Assembly: GCF_011355085.1 (NCBI RefSeq)
Contig: NZ_VXCP01000022.1
Span: 62,001-126,000 of the forward strand
Direction of reading: 5' to 3'
Origin: Pseudomonas akapageensis
Lineage (GTDB): Bacteria > Pseudomonadota > Gammaproteobacteria > Pseudomonadales > Pseudomonadaceae
DNA: 64,000 nucleotides
The notes beneath the pieces were generated by a model, which did not search any database, was not told where the DNA came from, and saw only the letters and a program-made list of their open reading frames with translations. Numbering within the stretch: the stretch's first letter is position 1; the number at the start of each line of letters is the position of its first letter. A program made the translations under genes and the position numbers. Of the stretch, positions 51,665 through 61,442 are shown one piece after another.

Positions 51665-51899
51665 GGGGCTTCTTCCTTGGGGGGCTGGCGGCTGAGTTTG
51701 AACGCATAAGAACCGAAGATTGCGATCAGCCGTGATGTTAGCGCCACTGGCATTGCCTCGACCAGACTTGTGGCGTGTTGTGGTACTCGTCTGCGCAACG
51801 TAGAATTCCCGGCATCTGGCCGTACCTCTCATACATACCCCACAATCACCCGATCATCGTAAGCCGCTCCCTGGCTTCATGAGTGTTGCACCCCATTAA

Positions 51900-53093
51900 A
51901 TGAATACACCCCTGAATGCTGGCTCCGGTAGCTGGCTGAGCGTCATCGCGCTGGCGCTGGCCGCCTTTATCTTCAATACCACCGAATTCGTACCCGTCGG
52001 CCTGTTGAGCGCCATTGGCGACAGTTTCGCCCTGTCGACCGCACAAGTCGGCCTGATGTTGACTCTCTATGCCTGGGTGGTCTCGCTCATGTCCCTGCCG
52101 ATGATGCTGCTGACGCGCAACATCGAGCGGCGCAAACTGCTGGTCTTCCTGTTCGTCCTGTTCATTGCCAGCCATATCCTCAGCGCCGTGGCGTCGAGCT
52201 TTGGCATGTTGCTGGTAAGCCGGGTCGGCATCGCCTTTGCCCATGCCGTGTTCTGGTCGATCACCGCCTCCCTGGCCGTGCGGGTGGCACCACCGGGCAA
52301 GCAGGTACAGGCCCTGGGCCTGCTGGCAACCGGTACGACGCTGGCGATGGTGCTGGGCATTCCGTTCGGACGGGTGCTGGGGGAGGCGCTGGGCTGGCGG
52401 ACGACCTTCCTGGTCATTGCCGTGGTTGCATTGATGACCTTGCTGTGCCTGAGCAAGACGCTGCCGCTGTTGCCCAGCCAGAACTCCGGTTCGCTCAAAA
52501 GCTTGCCGAAGCTGTTCAAGCGACCGGCGCTGGTGTCGCTGTACGTGCTGACCGCCGTGGTGATTACCGCGCAGTTCACTGCTTATAGCTACATTGAGCC
52601 CTTTGCCCAGGGCGTGGCCAGGCTCAGTGGCGAAATGACCACGGTGCTGCTGTTGCTCTTCGGTGGTGCGGGCATCATCGGTTCGGTGATCTTCAGCCTG
52701 TTCAACAATCGCTACCCGCGCGGGCTGCTGATTGCGGCCATCACTGTCCTGGCACTGTGCCTGATGCTGATGTTGCCATTGGCCGGGCAGACGACCTGGC
52801 TGGTGGCAATGAGCGTGGTCTGGGGCATGGCCATCATGTGCTTCGGGCTGGTGCTGCAGGCCAGGGTCCTGGCGCTGGCACCGGATGCCACAGACGTGGC
52901 GATGTCGCTGCATTCGGGTATCTACAACATCGGTATCGGTGGTGGTGCGCTGCTCGGCAGTGTGGTCAGCAGCCAATGGGGCGTCGCGAATGTTGGTAGC
53001 GTTGGCGGCTTGCTCGCGGCGGGTGGGTTATTGTGGTGCTGCGTGACGACTTATCGCTACAGCAAGCCGCTGAGCAGTCCTGCGCAGGACTAG
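51900..53093 (+). CDS. sotB: MFS sugar efflux transporter SotB
   Basis: 397 residues with 12 membrane segments. SotB/YdeA features are strong: FIFNTTEFVPVGLLSAIGDS at the N-terminus, YAWVVSLMSLPMMLLTRNIE, GIAFAHAVFWSITASLAVRV and ALSLHSGIYNIGIG-like sequence at the C-terminal side. These carriers export arabinose and related sugars or drugs. Its stop overlaps the convergent gene by 4 bp. Confidence 0.9.
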   Translation: MNTPLNAGSGSWLSVIALALAAFIFNTTEFVPVGLLSAIGDSFALSTAQVGLMLTLYAWVVSLMSLPMMLLTRNIERRKLLVFLFVLFIASHILSAVASSFGMLLVSRVGIAFAHAVFWSITASLAVRVAPPGKQVQALGLLATGTTLAMVLGIPFGRVLGEALGWRTTFLVIAVVALMTLLCLSKTLPLLPSQNSGSLKSLPKLFKRPALVSLYVLTAVVITAQFTAYSYIEPFAQGVARLSGEMTTVLLLLFGGAGIIGSVIFSLFNNRYPRGLLIAAITVLALCLMLMLPLAGQTTWLVAMSVVWGMAIMCFGLVLQARVLALAPDATDVAMSLHSGIYNIGIGGGALLGSVVSSQWGVANVGSVGGLLAAGGLLWCCVTTYRYSKPLSSPAQD

Positions 53094-53491
53094 GCGTCGC
53101 GCAAGAGGTCGTGGGCATTGAGCAGGCCGTAGATGATTTCCGGTTGCTTCTCCAGCCCGCGACGAATCGCCGCCGGGATCGATTGCCGGGTCTTGCGGCA
53201 CATGCCGGGCAATTCTTCGATATGAATGCGGATGCCGCGATGGCTGCGCACTTCGTTCAGGCCGGGGGCGATCTCCAGGCGGATGCCGAGCTGGTCGAAC
53301 ATGCGTTGTTGCATACGCTCCAGGTCGCTCAGGCTTTGAAGATTTTCCAATCGATCGAGCAAGCGCTTTTCTTCCTGGCGGGTCAACAGCAGGATGCGCA
53401 GATCCGTGCCGGGGGTTTCCAGCAGTCGTTCACGGTCGCAATTGCAGGCCCCGGGCGGGCAGGGCGAGCGGATCGGGATAGAGGGCGTCAT
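53090..53491 (-). CDS. Hypothetical protein with N-terminal Cys motif
   Basis: 133 residues from ATG 53491. The N-terminus has CPPGACNCDRERLLETPGTD, i.e. a C-x4-C-x-C set that may bind metal. Two helical segments follow (LTRQEEKRLLDRLENLQSLS; LERMQQRMFDQLG). Orthologous-looking proteins are common in Pseudomonas with no function. Convergent with sotB with a 4-bp stop overlap. Confidence 0.75.
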   Translation of the reverse strand: MTPSIPIRSPCPPGACNCDRERLLETPGTDLRILLLTRQEEKRLLDRLENLQSLSDLERMQQRMFDQLGIRLEIAPGLNEVRSHRGIRIHIEELPGMCRKTRQSIPAAIRRGLEKQPEIIYGLLNAHDLLRDA

Positions 53492-53659
53492 GGGCACCAA
53501 TCATAGTCAACCTGGATTGGATTTGCCCATGACCGTCGGTAAGGCGACCCGCCTGCGGGGCACACCGCAGTTATCACGATTAATTTAACTTTGCGTGAGG
53601 ATTTGGGGATGAGAACACCGGGATAATTGCATCCAATCCCACGGCACCTGGAGTCGATC

Positions 53660-54313
53660 ATGTCAGCCCTGCCTGCATCGACCAGCGTCATCCCGCATCG
53701 CCCGGCAGCCAGCCATCCGCGCTGGCTACGCTTGACCCACTGGCTCAATGCCTTGGCCGTGCTGGTGATGGTCACCAGTGGTTGGCGGATCTATAACGCG
53801 TCCCCCCTGTACGACTTCAGCTTTCCGTCATCGATCACATTGGGCGGCTGGCTTGGCGGTGCCCTGCAGTGGCATTTCGCGGCCATGTGGTTGCTGGTCT
53901 TCAACGGTCTGATCTATCTGACCTTCAATATTGCCAGCGGCCGCCTGTGGCAACGCTTTTTCCCCGTGGGGCCCAAGGGCGTGCTGCACGACCTGTGGGC
54001 GGCATTGCGGGGGCGCCTGAGCCATGCCGATCTTGCGCACTACAACCAGGTGCAACGGGCGGCCTACCTGTTCGTCATGGTCGACATCATCTTGCTGGTC
54101 GCCTCCGGGCTGGTCCTGTGGAAATCCGTTCAGTTCGGTCTGTTGCGCGAGTTGCTGGGCGGTTACGAAACCGCACGCCATGTGCACTTCATCTGCATGG
54201 CGCTACTGGTGGCCTTCGTTGCGGTTCACCTGGTGATGGTGGCCCTGGTACCCAGGACGCTGCGTGCCATGGTTCTCGGTAATAAAGATTCCGGCAACAA
54301 GGAGTCCGTATGA
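53660..54313 (+). CDS. Cytochrome b/b6 domain membrane subunit
   Basis: 217 residues, four to five membrane helices. Haem-ligand histidines are in RLTHWLNALAVLVMV, LQWHFAAMWLLVF, RHVHFICMALL and VAVHLVMVALV. It overlaps the following molybdopterin oxidoreductase gene by 4 bp (ATGA), so it probably passes electrons between the quinone pool and that enzyme. It takes the place of MsrQ, from which it differs in length and motifs. Confidence 0.9.
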   Translation: MSALPASTSVIPHRPAASHPRWLRLTHWLNALAVLVMVTSGWRIYNASPLYDFSFPSSITLGGWLGGALQWHFAAMWLLVFNGLIYLTFNIASGRLWQRFFPVGPKGVLHDLWAALRGRLSHADLAHYNQVQRAAYLFVMVDIILLVASGLVLWKSVQFGLLRELLGGYETARHVHFICMALLVAFVAVHLVMVALVPRTLRAMVLGNKDSGNKESV

Positions 54314-55095
54314 AAACCCGCGACAAGAGCACTGGGCTCGATGAGCCGACCATCCTGTTGGAAGCCAGGAAGCTGATAGCTCCGCGCATCGAAGACCGCT
54401 CGCGGCGTGACTTCCTGTTGCGCAGCCTGACCCTGGGGGGCGTGGCCATGTTGTCCGGGTGCAGCCTGAGCGATAACGAGAGTGTCGATACGGCGCTGTC
54501 GGCAATCTCCAGGTTCAATGACCGGGTTCAGGGTTGGCTGTTCAACCCCAACGCCATGGCGCCGACCTATCCGCAATCGATGATTACCCGGCCGTTCCCC
54601 TTCAATGCCTTCTACAGCGAGGATGAGGCACCCACCGTCGAGGAGGAGAGTTACCGACTCGAAGTGACGGGGCTGGTGGCGGACAAGCGCAGCTGGCGTC
54701 TGGATGAATTGCGGGCCATGGCGCAGACGGAGCAGATCACCCGGCACATCTGCGTTGAAGGCTGGAGTGCGATCGGCCGCTGGGGCGGCGTACGCTTCTC
54801 CGACTTCCTGCGAAGAGTCGGCGCCGATACCGACGCCAAATACGTCGGTTTCAAATGCGCGGACGACTATTACACCAGCATCGACATGGCCACCGCACTG
54901 CACGCGCAAACCCTGCTGGCGCTGACCTACGACGGCGCAACCCTGCCTCGGCAGTACGGCTTCCCGATGAAGCTGCGCATGCCCACCAAGCTGGGCTACA
55001 AGAACCCCAAACACATTCAGGCGATTTTCGTCAGTAACACCTACAGCGGCGGCTACTGGGAAGACCAGGGCTACAACTGGTTCGGGGGTAGCTGA
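54310..55095 (+). CDS. Tat-exported molybdopterin-dependent oxidoreductase (sulfite oxidase fold)
   Basis: 261 residues. A Tat signal (SRRDFLLRSLTLGGVAMLSG) runs into a lipobox-like LSGC, so a Tat-dependent lipoprotein is possible. The sulfite oxidase/MsrP fold is shown by HICVEGWSAIGRWGGVRFSD with the molybdenum-binding Cys, and by the conserved DGATLPRQYGFPMKLRMPTK. It lacks the C-terminal dimer domain of true sulfite oxidase. Partner of the cytochrome b gene immediately upstream; substrate unknown. Confidence 0.9.
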   Translation: MKTRDKSTGLDEPTILLEARKLIAPRIEDRSRRDFLLRSLTLGGVAMLSGCSLSDNESVDTALSAISRFNDRVQGWLFNPNAMAPTYPQSMITRPFPFNAFYSEDEAPTVEEESYRLEVTGLVADKRSWRLDELRAMAQTEQITRHICVEGWSAIGRWGGVRFSDFLRRVGADTDAKYVGFKCADDYYTSIDMATALHAQTLLALTYDGATLPRQYGFPMKLRMPTKLGYKNPKHIQAIFVSNTYSGGYWEDQGYNWFGGS

Positions 55096-55157
55096 CACCT
55101 GTGTTTCACTGCGCAATCCTGCGCTCGTTGTAAACCTGTGCTGCGAGGAGTCTGAAA

Positions 55158-55430
55158 ATGAAAAAGCCACTGATCGCCATACTGTCCATGTGCCTGGCAC
55201 TGGGCGTCGCCAGTGCGTATGCCGCCGAAACCACGGACAGCGGCAGCATGAGCAATGATTCGATGTCCAAGGATGCGATGACAAAAAGCACCAAGGCTGC
55301 CAGTCACGACACCATGAAGAAAGACACCATGTCCAAGGATGCCATGTCCAAGGACGCCATGAAGAAAGGCACCACGACCAAGGATGCCATGAAACATGAC
55401 ACCATGAAGAAGACTGAGTCGAGCTACTGA
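55158..55430 (+). CDS. Exported MXKDX-repeat protein
   Basis: 90 residues. Signal peptide cleaved after SAYA-AET. The mature chain is a run of pentapeptides of the form (M)(S/K)KD(A/T) such as SMSKDAMTK, DTMSKDAMSKDAMKK and DTMKK, which defines the pentapeptide MXKDX repeat family. It is expected to be disordered, positively charged and methionine-rich, perhaps binding copper or acting as a methionine-sulfoxide sink; this is speculative. It follows the oxidoreductase gene by 62 bp on the same strand. Confidence 0.85.
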   Translation: MKKPLIAILSMCLALGVASAYAAETTDSGSMSNDSMSKDAMTKSTKAASHDTMKKDTMSKDAMSKDAMKKGTTTKDAMKHDTMKKTESSY

Positions 55431-55572
55431 GGACTCGGTCGGTATGCTGGAAAGCCTCTGGAAAATCCGCTTCGACGGGTTTTCCAATGGCCACCTGAAC
55501 CTTGGTTGGAGCACGGAGGGTGAGGTGTCGGGAGGCTGCTAACCTTCAAGAGTCACATTCGGATGTGCTGCC

Positions 55573-56835
55573 ATGACCGACTCGCTCGCCGATCTCGACA
55601 TCGCTCTACCCAAACTGGCCCGCAAGATCCGCGTTCTTGAAGCCCTGGCCTGGCCCGATGGGCTGGAAGAGCGCTTTCTTGCCGACTGGCGCGCCGGTCG
55701 GCCAACCTTGCCCGATGTGGCACTGGCGCCGCGCGATCATCAGGCCGAGATCGAAGGTCTGGAAGCGCTGGCCGGGCGCTGCGACGTTGGCCACCCGGCC
55801 GGGCACTTTGTCGCCGCGACAGCGCACAGTTATGCCACCGCCGGACGCATGCTGGGCGCCATCGGCACGCCGGCTTTTTCCGAGTATTCGGCACAGCTGT
55901 ACCGACGGCCGGACTTCTATTACGAGCGTCAGCAATTGACGGCGCTGGATGCGGCGCGTTTCTTCCTCGACACCACAGACGCACTGCTGGGCGGTCAGCA
56001 CATTCCGAAAACCGTCGCCGACATTCCGGCCCAGGACTTCGCCGAGTGGATGCAGCCGGAACTGGACCTTTTCTTTGGGCCAGAAATGGTCAGGGTCGTG
56101 GTTGATCCGGAGCTTGCGTCCAAGGCCATTGCCGGTGCCAGCCGCATTCGTTTGCGCGGCGGGGCCCTGTTTTCCGAGCTGGACAAGAACCAGCTGCTGC
56201 AGCACGAAGCTTTCATCCATGCCGCCACGGCCCAGAACGGCATGCTGCAAACCAACCTGACCTGCCTTGGCCTGGGGGCGCCACGCACGACACCGACCCA
56301 GGAAGGCATCGCCATGCTGGCCGAATTGCTGACCGGCAGCATCGACATCCAGCGCCTGCGTCGCATTGCCCTGCGGGTCATCGCCGTGCAGCAGGCCCTC
56401 GATGGCGCTGACTTCATCGAGGTATTCAGAGGCTTTCTCGAAGCAGGGCAGTCCGAGGAAGAATCATTCCGTTCGGCCCAGCGTGTCTTTCGCGGCGCAG
56501 ACGTGCACGGAGGCAGCGCCTTCACCAAGGACGCGTGCTATCTCACGGGTCTTATCAGCGTCCATACCCTGTTGCGCGTCGCGATCCGCGACAACCGCCC
56601 GGAGCTGGTCAGCCACCTGTTCGCCGGGCGGCTGACCACCGCCGATGTGGTGCGTCTGAGCCCATTGTTCGAATCCGGCTGGCTGCAACCGCCGCGTTAT
56701 GTCCCGCACTGGGCCAGGGACTTGCGGTTGCTGGCAGCGTTCTTTGCCTTCTCGGCCTTTGCCGGGCGCATCAAGCTGGACTTGATCGATCTGGACCGCT
56801 TCATCGCGTTGGAAGAAGAGGGTAGCGCCGGGTAG
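55573..56835 (+). CDS. DUF1704 (flavohaemoglobin-modulating QEGLA motif) protein
   Basis: 420 residues. The metallopeptidase-like motif HExxxH appears as LQHEAFIHAAT, followed by TPTQEGIAMLAE, the QEGLA motif that gave the family its name, and VFRGADVHGGSAFTKDACYL later. This family is also related to the eukaryotic MATCAP/KIAA0895 tyrosine carboxypeptidase, and is usually linked to altered flavohaemoglobin expression in a distant organism. The bacterial substrate is unknown. Convergent with the EamA gene. Confidence 0.9.
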   Translation: MTDSLADLDIALPKLARKIRVLEALAWPDGLEERFLADWRAGRPTLPDVALAPRDHQAEIEGLEALAGRCDVGHPAGHFVAATAHSYATAGRMLGAIGTPAFSEYSAQLYRRPDFYYERQQLTALDAARFFLDTTDALLGGQHIPKTVADIPAQDFAEWMQPELDLFFGPEMVRVVVDPELASKAIAGASRIRLRGGALFSELDKNQLLQHEAFIHAATAQNGMLQTNLTCLGLGAPRTTPTQEGIAMLAELLTGSIDIQRLRRIALRVIAVQQALDGADFIEVFRGFLEAGQSEEESFRSAQRVFRGADVHGGSAFTKDACYLTGLISVHTLLRVAIRDNRPELVSHLFAGRLTTADVVRLSPLFESGWLQPPRYVPHWARDLRLLAAFFAFSAFAGRIKLDLIDLDRFIALEEEGSAG

Positions 56836-56853
56836 CCTGGACCGGCGCCGGCT

Positions 56854-57795
56854 TCAGCCTTGGCTCAAGCGCCGGCGATTGGCCAGCAACTGGCTGAGCC
56901 ATTCATAACCACTGACCAGCACAATACCGGCCAGTACCAGCAATGCCCCGGCAATGAAATTGACCTCCAGCGGTTCATTGAGCAGCCACACGCCAAAGAA
57001 AATGCCATACAACGGGGTCATGAACGACAGCACGCCAAGCCGGGAGGCGAGATAGACCCTCAGCAGCCAGAACCAGGCGAGAAAGCCCATGAACGATACC
57101 AGCAAGACCTGAAAGAGCAGGCTGCCCACGACCATGGGCGTGAGCGTGAAGGCGGTTTGCCCAGACAGGGTGGCGGCCAGGAGCAACCATACAAAGGCGC
57201 CCAGCAATTGATAGAGCGAAGTCTGGGTAGTGGGGGCCTGGGCCAGGCGCGAGCAGCGGATCACCAGGGTGGTCGCTCCCCAGGATACGCCGGCCAGCAA
57301 CCCGAATAGATCGCCCAGCAGCGCAGCGCTCGCATCGCCGTTCGCCGGTCCATCGGTGCGCCCGCTGAATGCCGTGACGATGCCGGCGAAGGCGATGGCG
57401 ATACCCAGCCACTGGACAGGCTTGAGGCGTTCGGCCGGCAGCTTCCAGTGCAGGCCCAGGGCGGCGAAGATCGGTGCCGTATAGAGGAAAATCACCATGT
57501 GCGAAGCGCTGGTGTAGCGCAGGCCTTCACCGACCAGCAGGTACTCGAAGGCAAACAGCAGCCCCACAACGATACCCGGGCGCCAGTTGCCGTCACGTAA
57601 GGACAAGTGCTCGCCGCGGACCAGCATCAGCAGCCCGATCATGAGCGCGGCGATGCCTGAACGCACGGACAGTTGCAGGATGGGGGCGATGTCTGCCGCG
57701 ACGACCTTGATCGCCACTTGCTGCAGGCCCCAAATGGCGCAAAGGAAGAGCATCATTGCGCTGGCGCGACTATCAATTGCCTGACGCGTTGCCAT
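56854..57795 (-). CDS. EamA/DMT superfamily metabolite transporter
   Basis: 313 residues with ten membrane helices in two EamA repeats (LFLCAIWGLQQVAIKVVAAD; LLAGVSWGATTLVIRC). Members export amino acids, purines or drugs. The AraC gene is divergent with 108 bp between starts, suggesting it is the regulator. Substrate unknown. Confidence 0.9.
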   Translation of the reverse strand: MATRQAIDSRASAMMLFLCAIWGLQQVAIKVVAADIAPILQLSVRSGIAALMIGLLMLVRGEHLSLRDGNWRPGIVVGLLFAFEYLLVGEGLRYTSASHMVIFLYTAPIFAALGLHWKLPAERLKPVQWLGIAIAFAGIVTAFSGRTDGPANGDASAALLGDLFGLLAGVSWGATTLVIRCSRLAQAPTTQTSLYQLLGAFVWLLLAATLSGQTAFTLTPMVVGSLLFQVLLVSFMGFLAWFWLLRVYLASRLGVLSFMTPLYGIFFGVWLLNEPLEVNFIAGALLVLAGIVLVSGYEWLSQLLANRRRLSQG

Positions 57796-57903
57796 GGTGA
57801 TTTCCTCGCCTTTTGGTAATGAGCAAGGATTGTCCTCCTGGCTGTTTAGATCGATATAGTTTTAATATGACAGCTCATGCCATTAATCCGCCAAGGTTAC
57901 CCA

Positions 57904-58701
57904 ATGGACACCTTGTCCCGGTACAAGTCGATCCCGCCGTTTAGTTACGAGCTGCCGGCACCGATCTTTTTCCGTACGGCCTGCTTGCCGGCCCAGGCCG
58001 CCTATCCCCGGCATCGCCATGCCTGGGGTGAGTTCGTCTATTCGTTCAGCGGTGTCATGGAGATCGAGCTGGCCAATCATCACTATCTGGCCCCACCGCA
58101 GTATGGCATCTGGCTGCCACCGGAAGTTGAGCATATGGGCTTCAATCGCCATGCGGCGTGCCATTGTTCGCTGTACCTGGCACCCGAGCTGTGCAGCGCC
58201 ATGCCTTCGAGCACCTGCGCATTGACGGTGACGCCGCTGGTTCGGGCCATTCTCGAAGAGTTGCGGGCCAACCCGGTGCAATCACCGCAAACCGACGAGC
58301 AGGAGCGACTCCTGCGCGTGCTGGTCGATCAATTGGCCCGCGCGCCCCACGCGGGCAGCTACTTGCCCAGCTCCAGCGACCCCTTGCTTGGCCCCGTGCT
58401 GCGGGCGCTGGAAGCCTGCCCCGCAGACCCTCGCTCACTGCCGGAACTGGCCCGCGCCGCCAACACCACCGAGCGCACCCTGATGCGACGCTGCCAGCGT
58501 GACCTGGGCATGTCATTCGTCGAATGGCGGCAACGACTGAAAGTGGTCGAGGCACTGGCGCTGCTGGAAAAAGGCCAGACCGTCGAAACCATCGGCCTGG
58601 ACCTTGGCTACAGCAGTGCATCGGCTTTTATCAGCATGTTCCGCAGAATGATGGGCACCACGCCCGACGAGTACCGCAAGGGAAGTATGCCCAGGCCGTA
58701 A
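57904..58701 (+). CDS. AraC family regulator with N-terminal cupin
   Basis: 265 residues from ATG 57904. The N-terminal AraC_binding cupin (FVYSFSGVMEIELANHHYLA; PQYGIWLPPEVEHMGFNRHA) is followed by two C-terminal HTH motifs (LPELARAANTTERTLMRRCQ; GQTVETIGLDLGYSSASAFI). This subgroup (YdeC/RhaS-like) usually activates a divergent transporter gene, here the EamA gene. Confidence 0.92.
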   Translation: MDTLSRYKSIPPFSYELPAPIFFRTACLPAQAAYPRHRHAWGEFVYSFSGVMEIELANHHYLAPPQYGIWLPPEVEHMGFNRHAACHCSLYLAPELCSAMPSSTCALTVTPLVRAILEELRANPVQSPQTDEQERLLRVLVDQLARAPHAGSYLPSSSDPLLGPVLRALEACPADPRSLPELARAANTTERTLMRRCQRDLGMSFVEWRQRLKVVEALALLEKGQTVETIGLDLGYSSASAFISMFRRMMGTTPDEYRKGSMPRP

Positions 58702-58750
58702 TCGGCTGGCCTAAGCTGCTTTCAGGCCCCCCGCATCCATCGGAGGCGTT

Positions 58751-61330
58751 GTGGAAGGTTTCCTGAAAGCACTCCGGCGCATGATTAGCACCCCCTCGCA
58801 GGTGATCGACAGGCTATTTGGCTATGACGTGTTCATCGCTCATCGCCGCATCGATGCCGCGGCGTATGCCGCGCTGCTGGTCCAGTGCCTGGATCAGGAA
58901 AAGCTTTCCACGTTCATCGATCAGCGCGAGTACGGTCCGGGTGACGAGTTGTCGGTATCGACACTGCGCCACATCCGCAAGGCGACGATGCTGGTGGTCC
59001 TGGGCTCGCCCGCGACACGGGAACCGCGTAATCCGGACTGGGTTCTGGGCGAGATCGAGGCTTACTGGGCTGCCAATGAGGGCGAGGCATTGCGCGTGTT
59101 GCCCATCGATTTCGGCGGGGCCCTGGCGACCGCCAGCGATGAGTCCAGGATCGCGCACCGACTGCGCGATGTCATTCGCCTCGATCAACCGCTGGAGGCT
59201 TTGAACCAGCCTCCTTCGAGCGATGTCATCGCGGCGATCGCCCGCCAGTTCCGCAACCGCCGCCGCGATACCGTGCGCCTGCGGGTGTTCCAGGGCGTCG
59301 CCGGTCTGTTGTCTGCGCTATTGCTGGCGTCGCTGGCGGCTGGTTGGTTGGCGAACCGGGCATTGAATGATGCGCGACGCAACCTTGCGACGAACTACCT
59401 GACGGCTGCCAAGGCGCGTCTGGATACCGGGTTTCGAGACGAGGCGGCGGCATTGGCGGCGGAGTCGCTGCGTCATTTCGATACGGCCGAGGCGCGCCGT
59501 CTTGTCACTGAGAATCCACCGCTCGATTTGTCACAGGTAGTTGACGCAGACAAGGTGAGTGGATTTGCCGCCGACGTGGATCTGCCTCGCCATCGGTGGG
59601 TTGGCGTAGGCTTTGAAGGCCAGCTGTCGCTGCTTGGGCTGGACGGCAAGTCGCGGTCCGACGTCAGGCTCGGCAAGACCGATCTCTGGGCGGTCCGGTT
59701 CACGCCCGAAGGTGAGCGCGTGATTGCTGGCGACGAAGACGGCCAGATGCATGTGCGGGCCGTGAGCGACCTGAACCAATCCTCTTGTGGTGAGCTGCCA
59801 CGCCTCGACGGTCGGATTTCCAGTTTCGAGTTTCTGCCCGCAGGGCTTGGTTTGTTGGTCAAAACGGGCCGTTCAATCTACGCCATCGACTTCAAACAAG
59901 GCTGCCCGTCGGGCTTGCCTCGCCAGATTTACCACTCGGATGCGCTCGGATACGACTTCGTGTTCGACGCGCCCCGGCAACGCATCGTTGCCATCGACGG
60001 CACCGGCTTTTCCTTGATACCTCTGTCTGAGGGCGTCGCGGGGCCTGCCCGGCACTTCACCTTGCCGCTGCCGCCGGGCAGAAGCGAGCGGCTGCAACCC
60101 GACCATATCGCCATACAGCCCTCTACCGGCAAGCTGTGTGTGCAGACGCTCGGCGGCGAAGAGCTGATTTTCCTGGACGCTGACTTTGTCGTCACCGAGC
60201 CGTTGGCGCAGCGACCGTTTGGCACGGCAGGGCCTTCTTTTTCAGGGGGGCAGGTACTGGCTTTCGACAAAACCGGCGAGCGGCTGGCGGTTTCTGACGC
60301 TAAAGGCAATCTGGTGATCTGGTCGATGATGCAAGGGCATGCGCAACGACGACTGCGGGTGCATGAAGGTGGGGCCACCAACATCATCCTGCGCGATAAC
60401 ACAATCGTGTCTCTGGGCGATGATCGCTCAGGCCAGGTGTTGCGGGTGCTGTCCCTGGACCCGCCGTCCAGCATGCCGGTACAGCAGGTGCATTCATTGG
60501 AAACGCCCACGCAAGGATGGTCAGTGCGGTCCGCTGACGGCCAACGTATCGCTTTTTTCGACGACCATGCCAACGTTGAGATCCGGGACCTCAATGACGT
60601 TCAGCGCAAGACATCACTCATCGAGCAAAGTCCTACAGGGCTCCATGCTGCAGTGTGGTTGGATGACGGTAGTGCAGTGGCTATCGGCGGCGGGTGGGCC
60701 GCTCCATTTTTACTGCCTGCCGATCCAGACAAGCCGGTGCTGGCTGGCCCGTTCAAGATCAACGACACCGTCCAGAGCATGGTCGCGGGCCCCGACGCAA
60801 GGGTTGTCATCCACGCAGGGGCAACGTGGGTCTGGGACACTCGGAAAAACCTGCTGGATCAGGTAGACCTGGTCGGCAAGGATTCGCTCGCCCTGATGAA
60901 CATCGCCCCCTGGGGCCGTAATGGTATTGCCGCCCTAACGCGAAATGGCCTGTTCCTGTGGCACTGGACGAAGGACGGGCGACTGGAGCGAGCGGCTGAG
61001 GTCAACATTCGTGGTGACCGCATGGTAATGAGCTCCGACGGCCACCGGGTCGCGTTGTTTCAGCGCGACAGACTGGCAGTCTACGACCTGCCTTCAGGTG
61101 CGTTGCGGGCAATATTGCCTTTTGCGGGTGATGTGAGCGATGCAGCATTCTCGGAAAAAATGCCGATGCTGCTCGGTGGATCACGGGATGCGCCGTTCGT
61201 GTTGTGGTCCCTGGCTCCGCTTGATGCACCCCCTGGGGAAGTGGCCGATGCAATCCAGCAGCAGAGTGGTCGGGTCAATGCGGACTTCACGATCGAGCTG
61301 CCGCCGCCGGCAGCACGGCACGCGCCCTGA
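58751..61330 (+). CDS. TIR-transmembrane-beta-propeller protein
   Basis: 859 residues, GTG start with GGAGG 5 bp upstream. Residues about 22-165 are a TIR domain: FGYDVFIAHRR at strand A, a FIDQREYGPGDELSVSTLRH box and DWVLGEIEAYW, whose Glu101 sits four residues after a conserved Trp, the position of the catalytic Glu of NAD-hydrolysing TIRs. A membrane helix follows (181-203), then a helical linker (about 205-250) and about 600 residues of WD40-like beta-propeller strands with repeated GxxI/V-(S/A)xDxxGxL-type blades (DLWAVRFTPEGERVIAGDED). TIR enzymes in bacteria act in anti-phage signalling, but no partner gene adjoins this one; function is unknown. Confidence 0.85.
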   Translation: MEGFLKALRRMISTPSQVIDRLFGYDVFIAHRRIDAAAYAALLVQCLDQEKLSTFIDQREYGPGDELSVSTLRHIRKATMLVVLGSPATREPRNPDWVLGEIEAYWAANEGEALRVLPIDFGGALATASDESRIAHRLRDVIRLDQPLEALNQPPSSDVIAAIARQFRNRRRDTVRLRVFQGVAGLLSALLLASLAAGWLANRALNDARRNLATNYLTAAKARLDTGFRDEAAALAAESLRHFDTAEARRLVTENPPLDLSQVVDADKVSGFAADVDLPRHRWVGVGFEGQLSLLGLDGKSRSDVRLGKTDLWAVRFTPEGERVIAGDEDGQMHVRAVSDLNQSSCGELPRLDGRISSFEFLPAGLGLLVKTGRSIYAIDFKQGCPSGLPRQIYHSDALGYDFVFDAPRQRIVAIDGTGFSLIPLSEGVAGPARHFTLPLPPGRSERLQPDHIAIQPSTGKLCVQTLGGEELIFLDADFVVTEPLAQRPFGTAGPSFSGGQVLAFDKTGERLAVSDAKGNLVIWSMMQGHAQRRLRVHEGGATNIILRDNTIVSLGDDRSGQVLRVLSLDPPSSMPVQQVHSLETPTQGWSVRSADGQRIAFFDDHANVEIRDLNDVQRKTSLIEQSPTGLHAAVWLDDGSAVAIGGGWAAPFLLPADPDKPVLAGPFKINDTVQSMVAGPDARVVIHAGATWVWDTRKNLLDQVDLVGKDSLALMNIAPWGRNGIAALTRNGLFLWHWTKDGRLERAAEVNIRGDRMVMSSDGHRVALFQRDRLAVYDLPSGALRAILPFAGDVSDAAFSEKMPMLLGGSRDAPFVLWSLAPLDAPPGEVADAIQQQSGRVNADFTIELPPPAARHAP

Positions 61331-61442
61331 TCCAGTGCGCGATCATTGCGGGCAGACTGCTGAGCGGGCATATCGCTCCAGGGAGGCTCTACTAGACTTA
61401 AAGATCCCGATGGTCGCCTGTAACTAAAACAGAAGGGTCATC

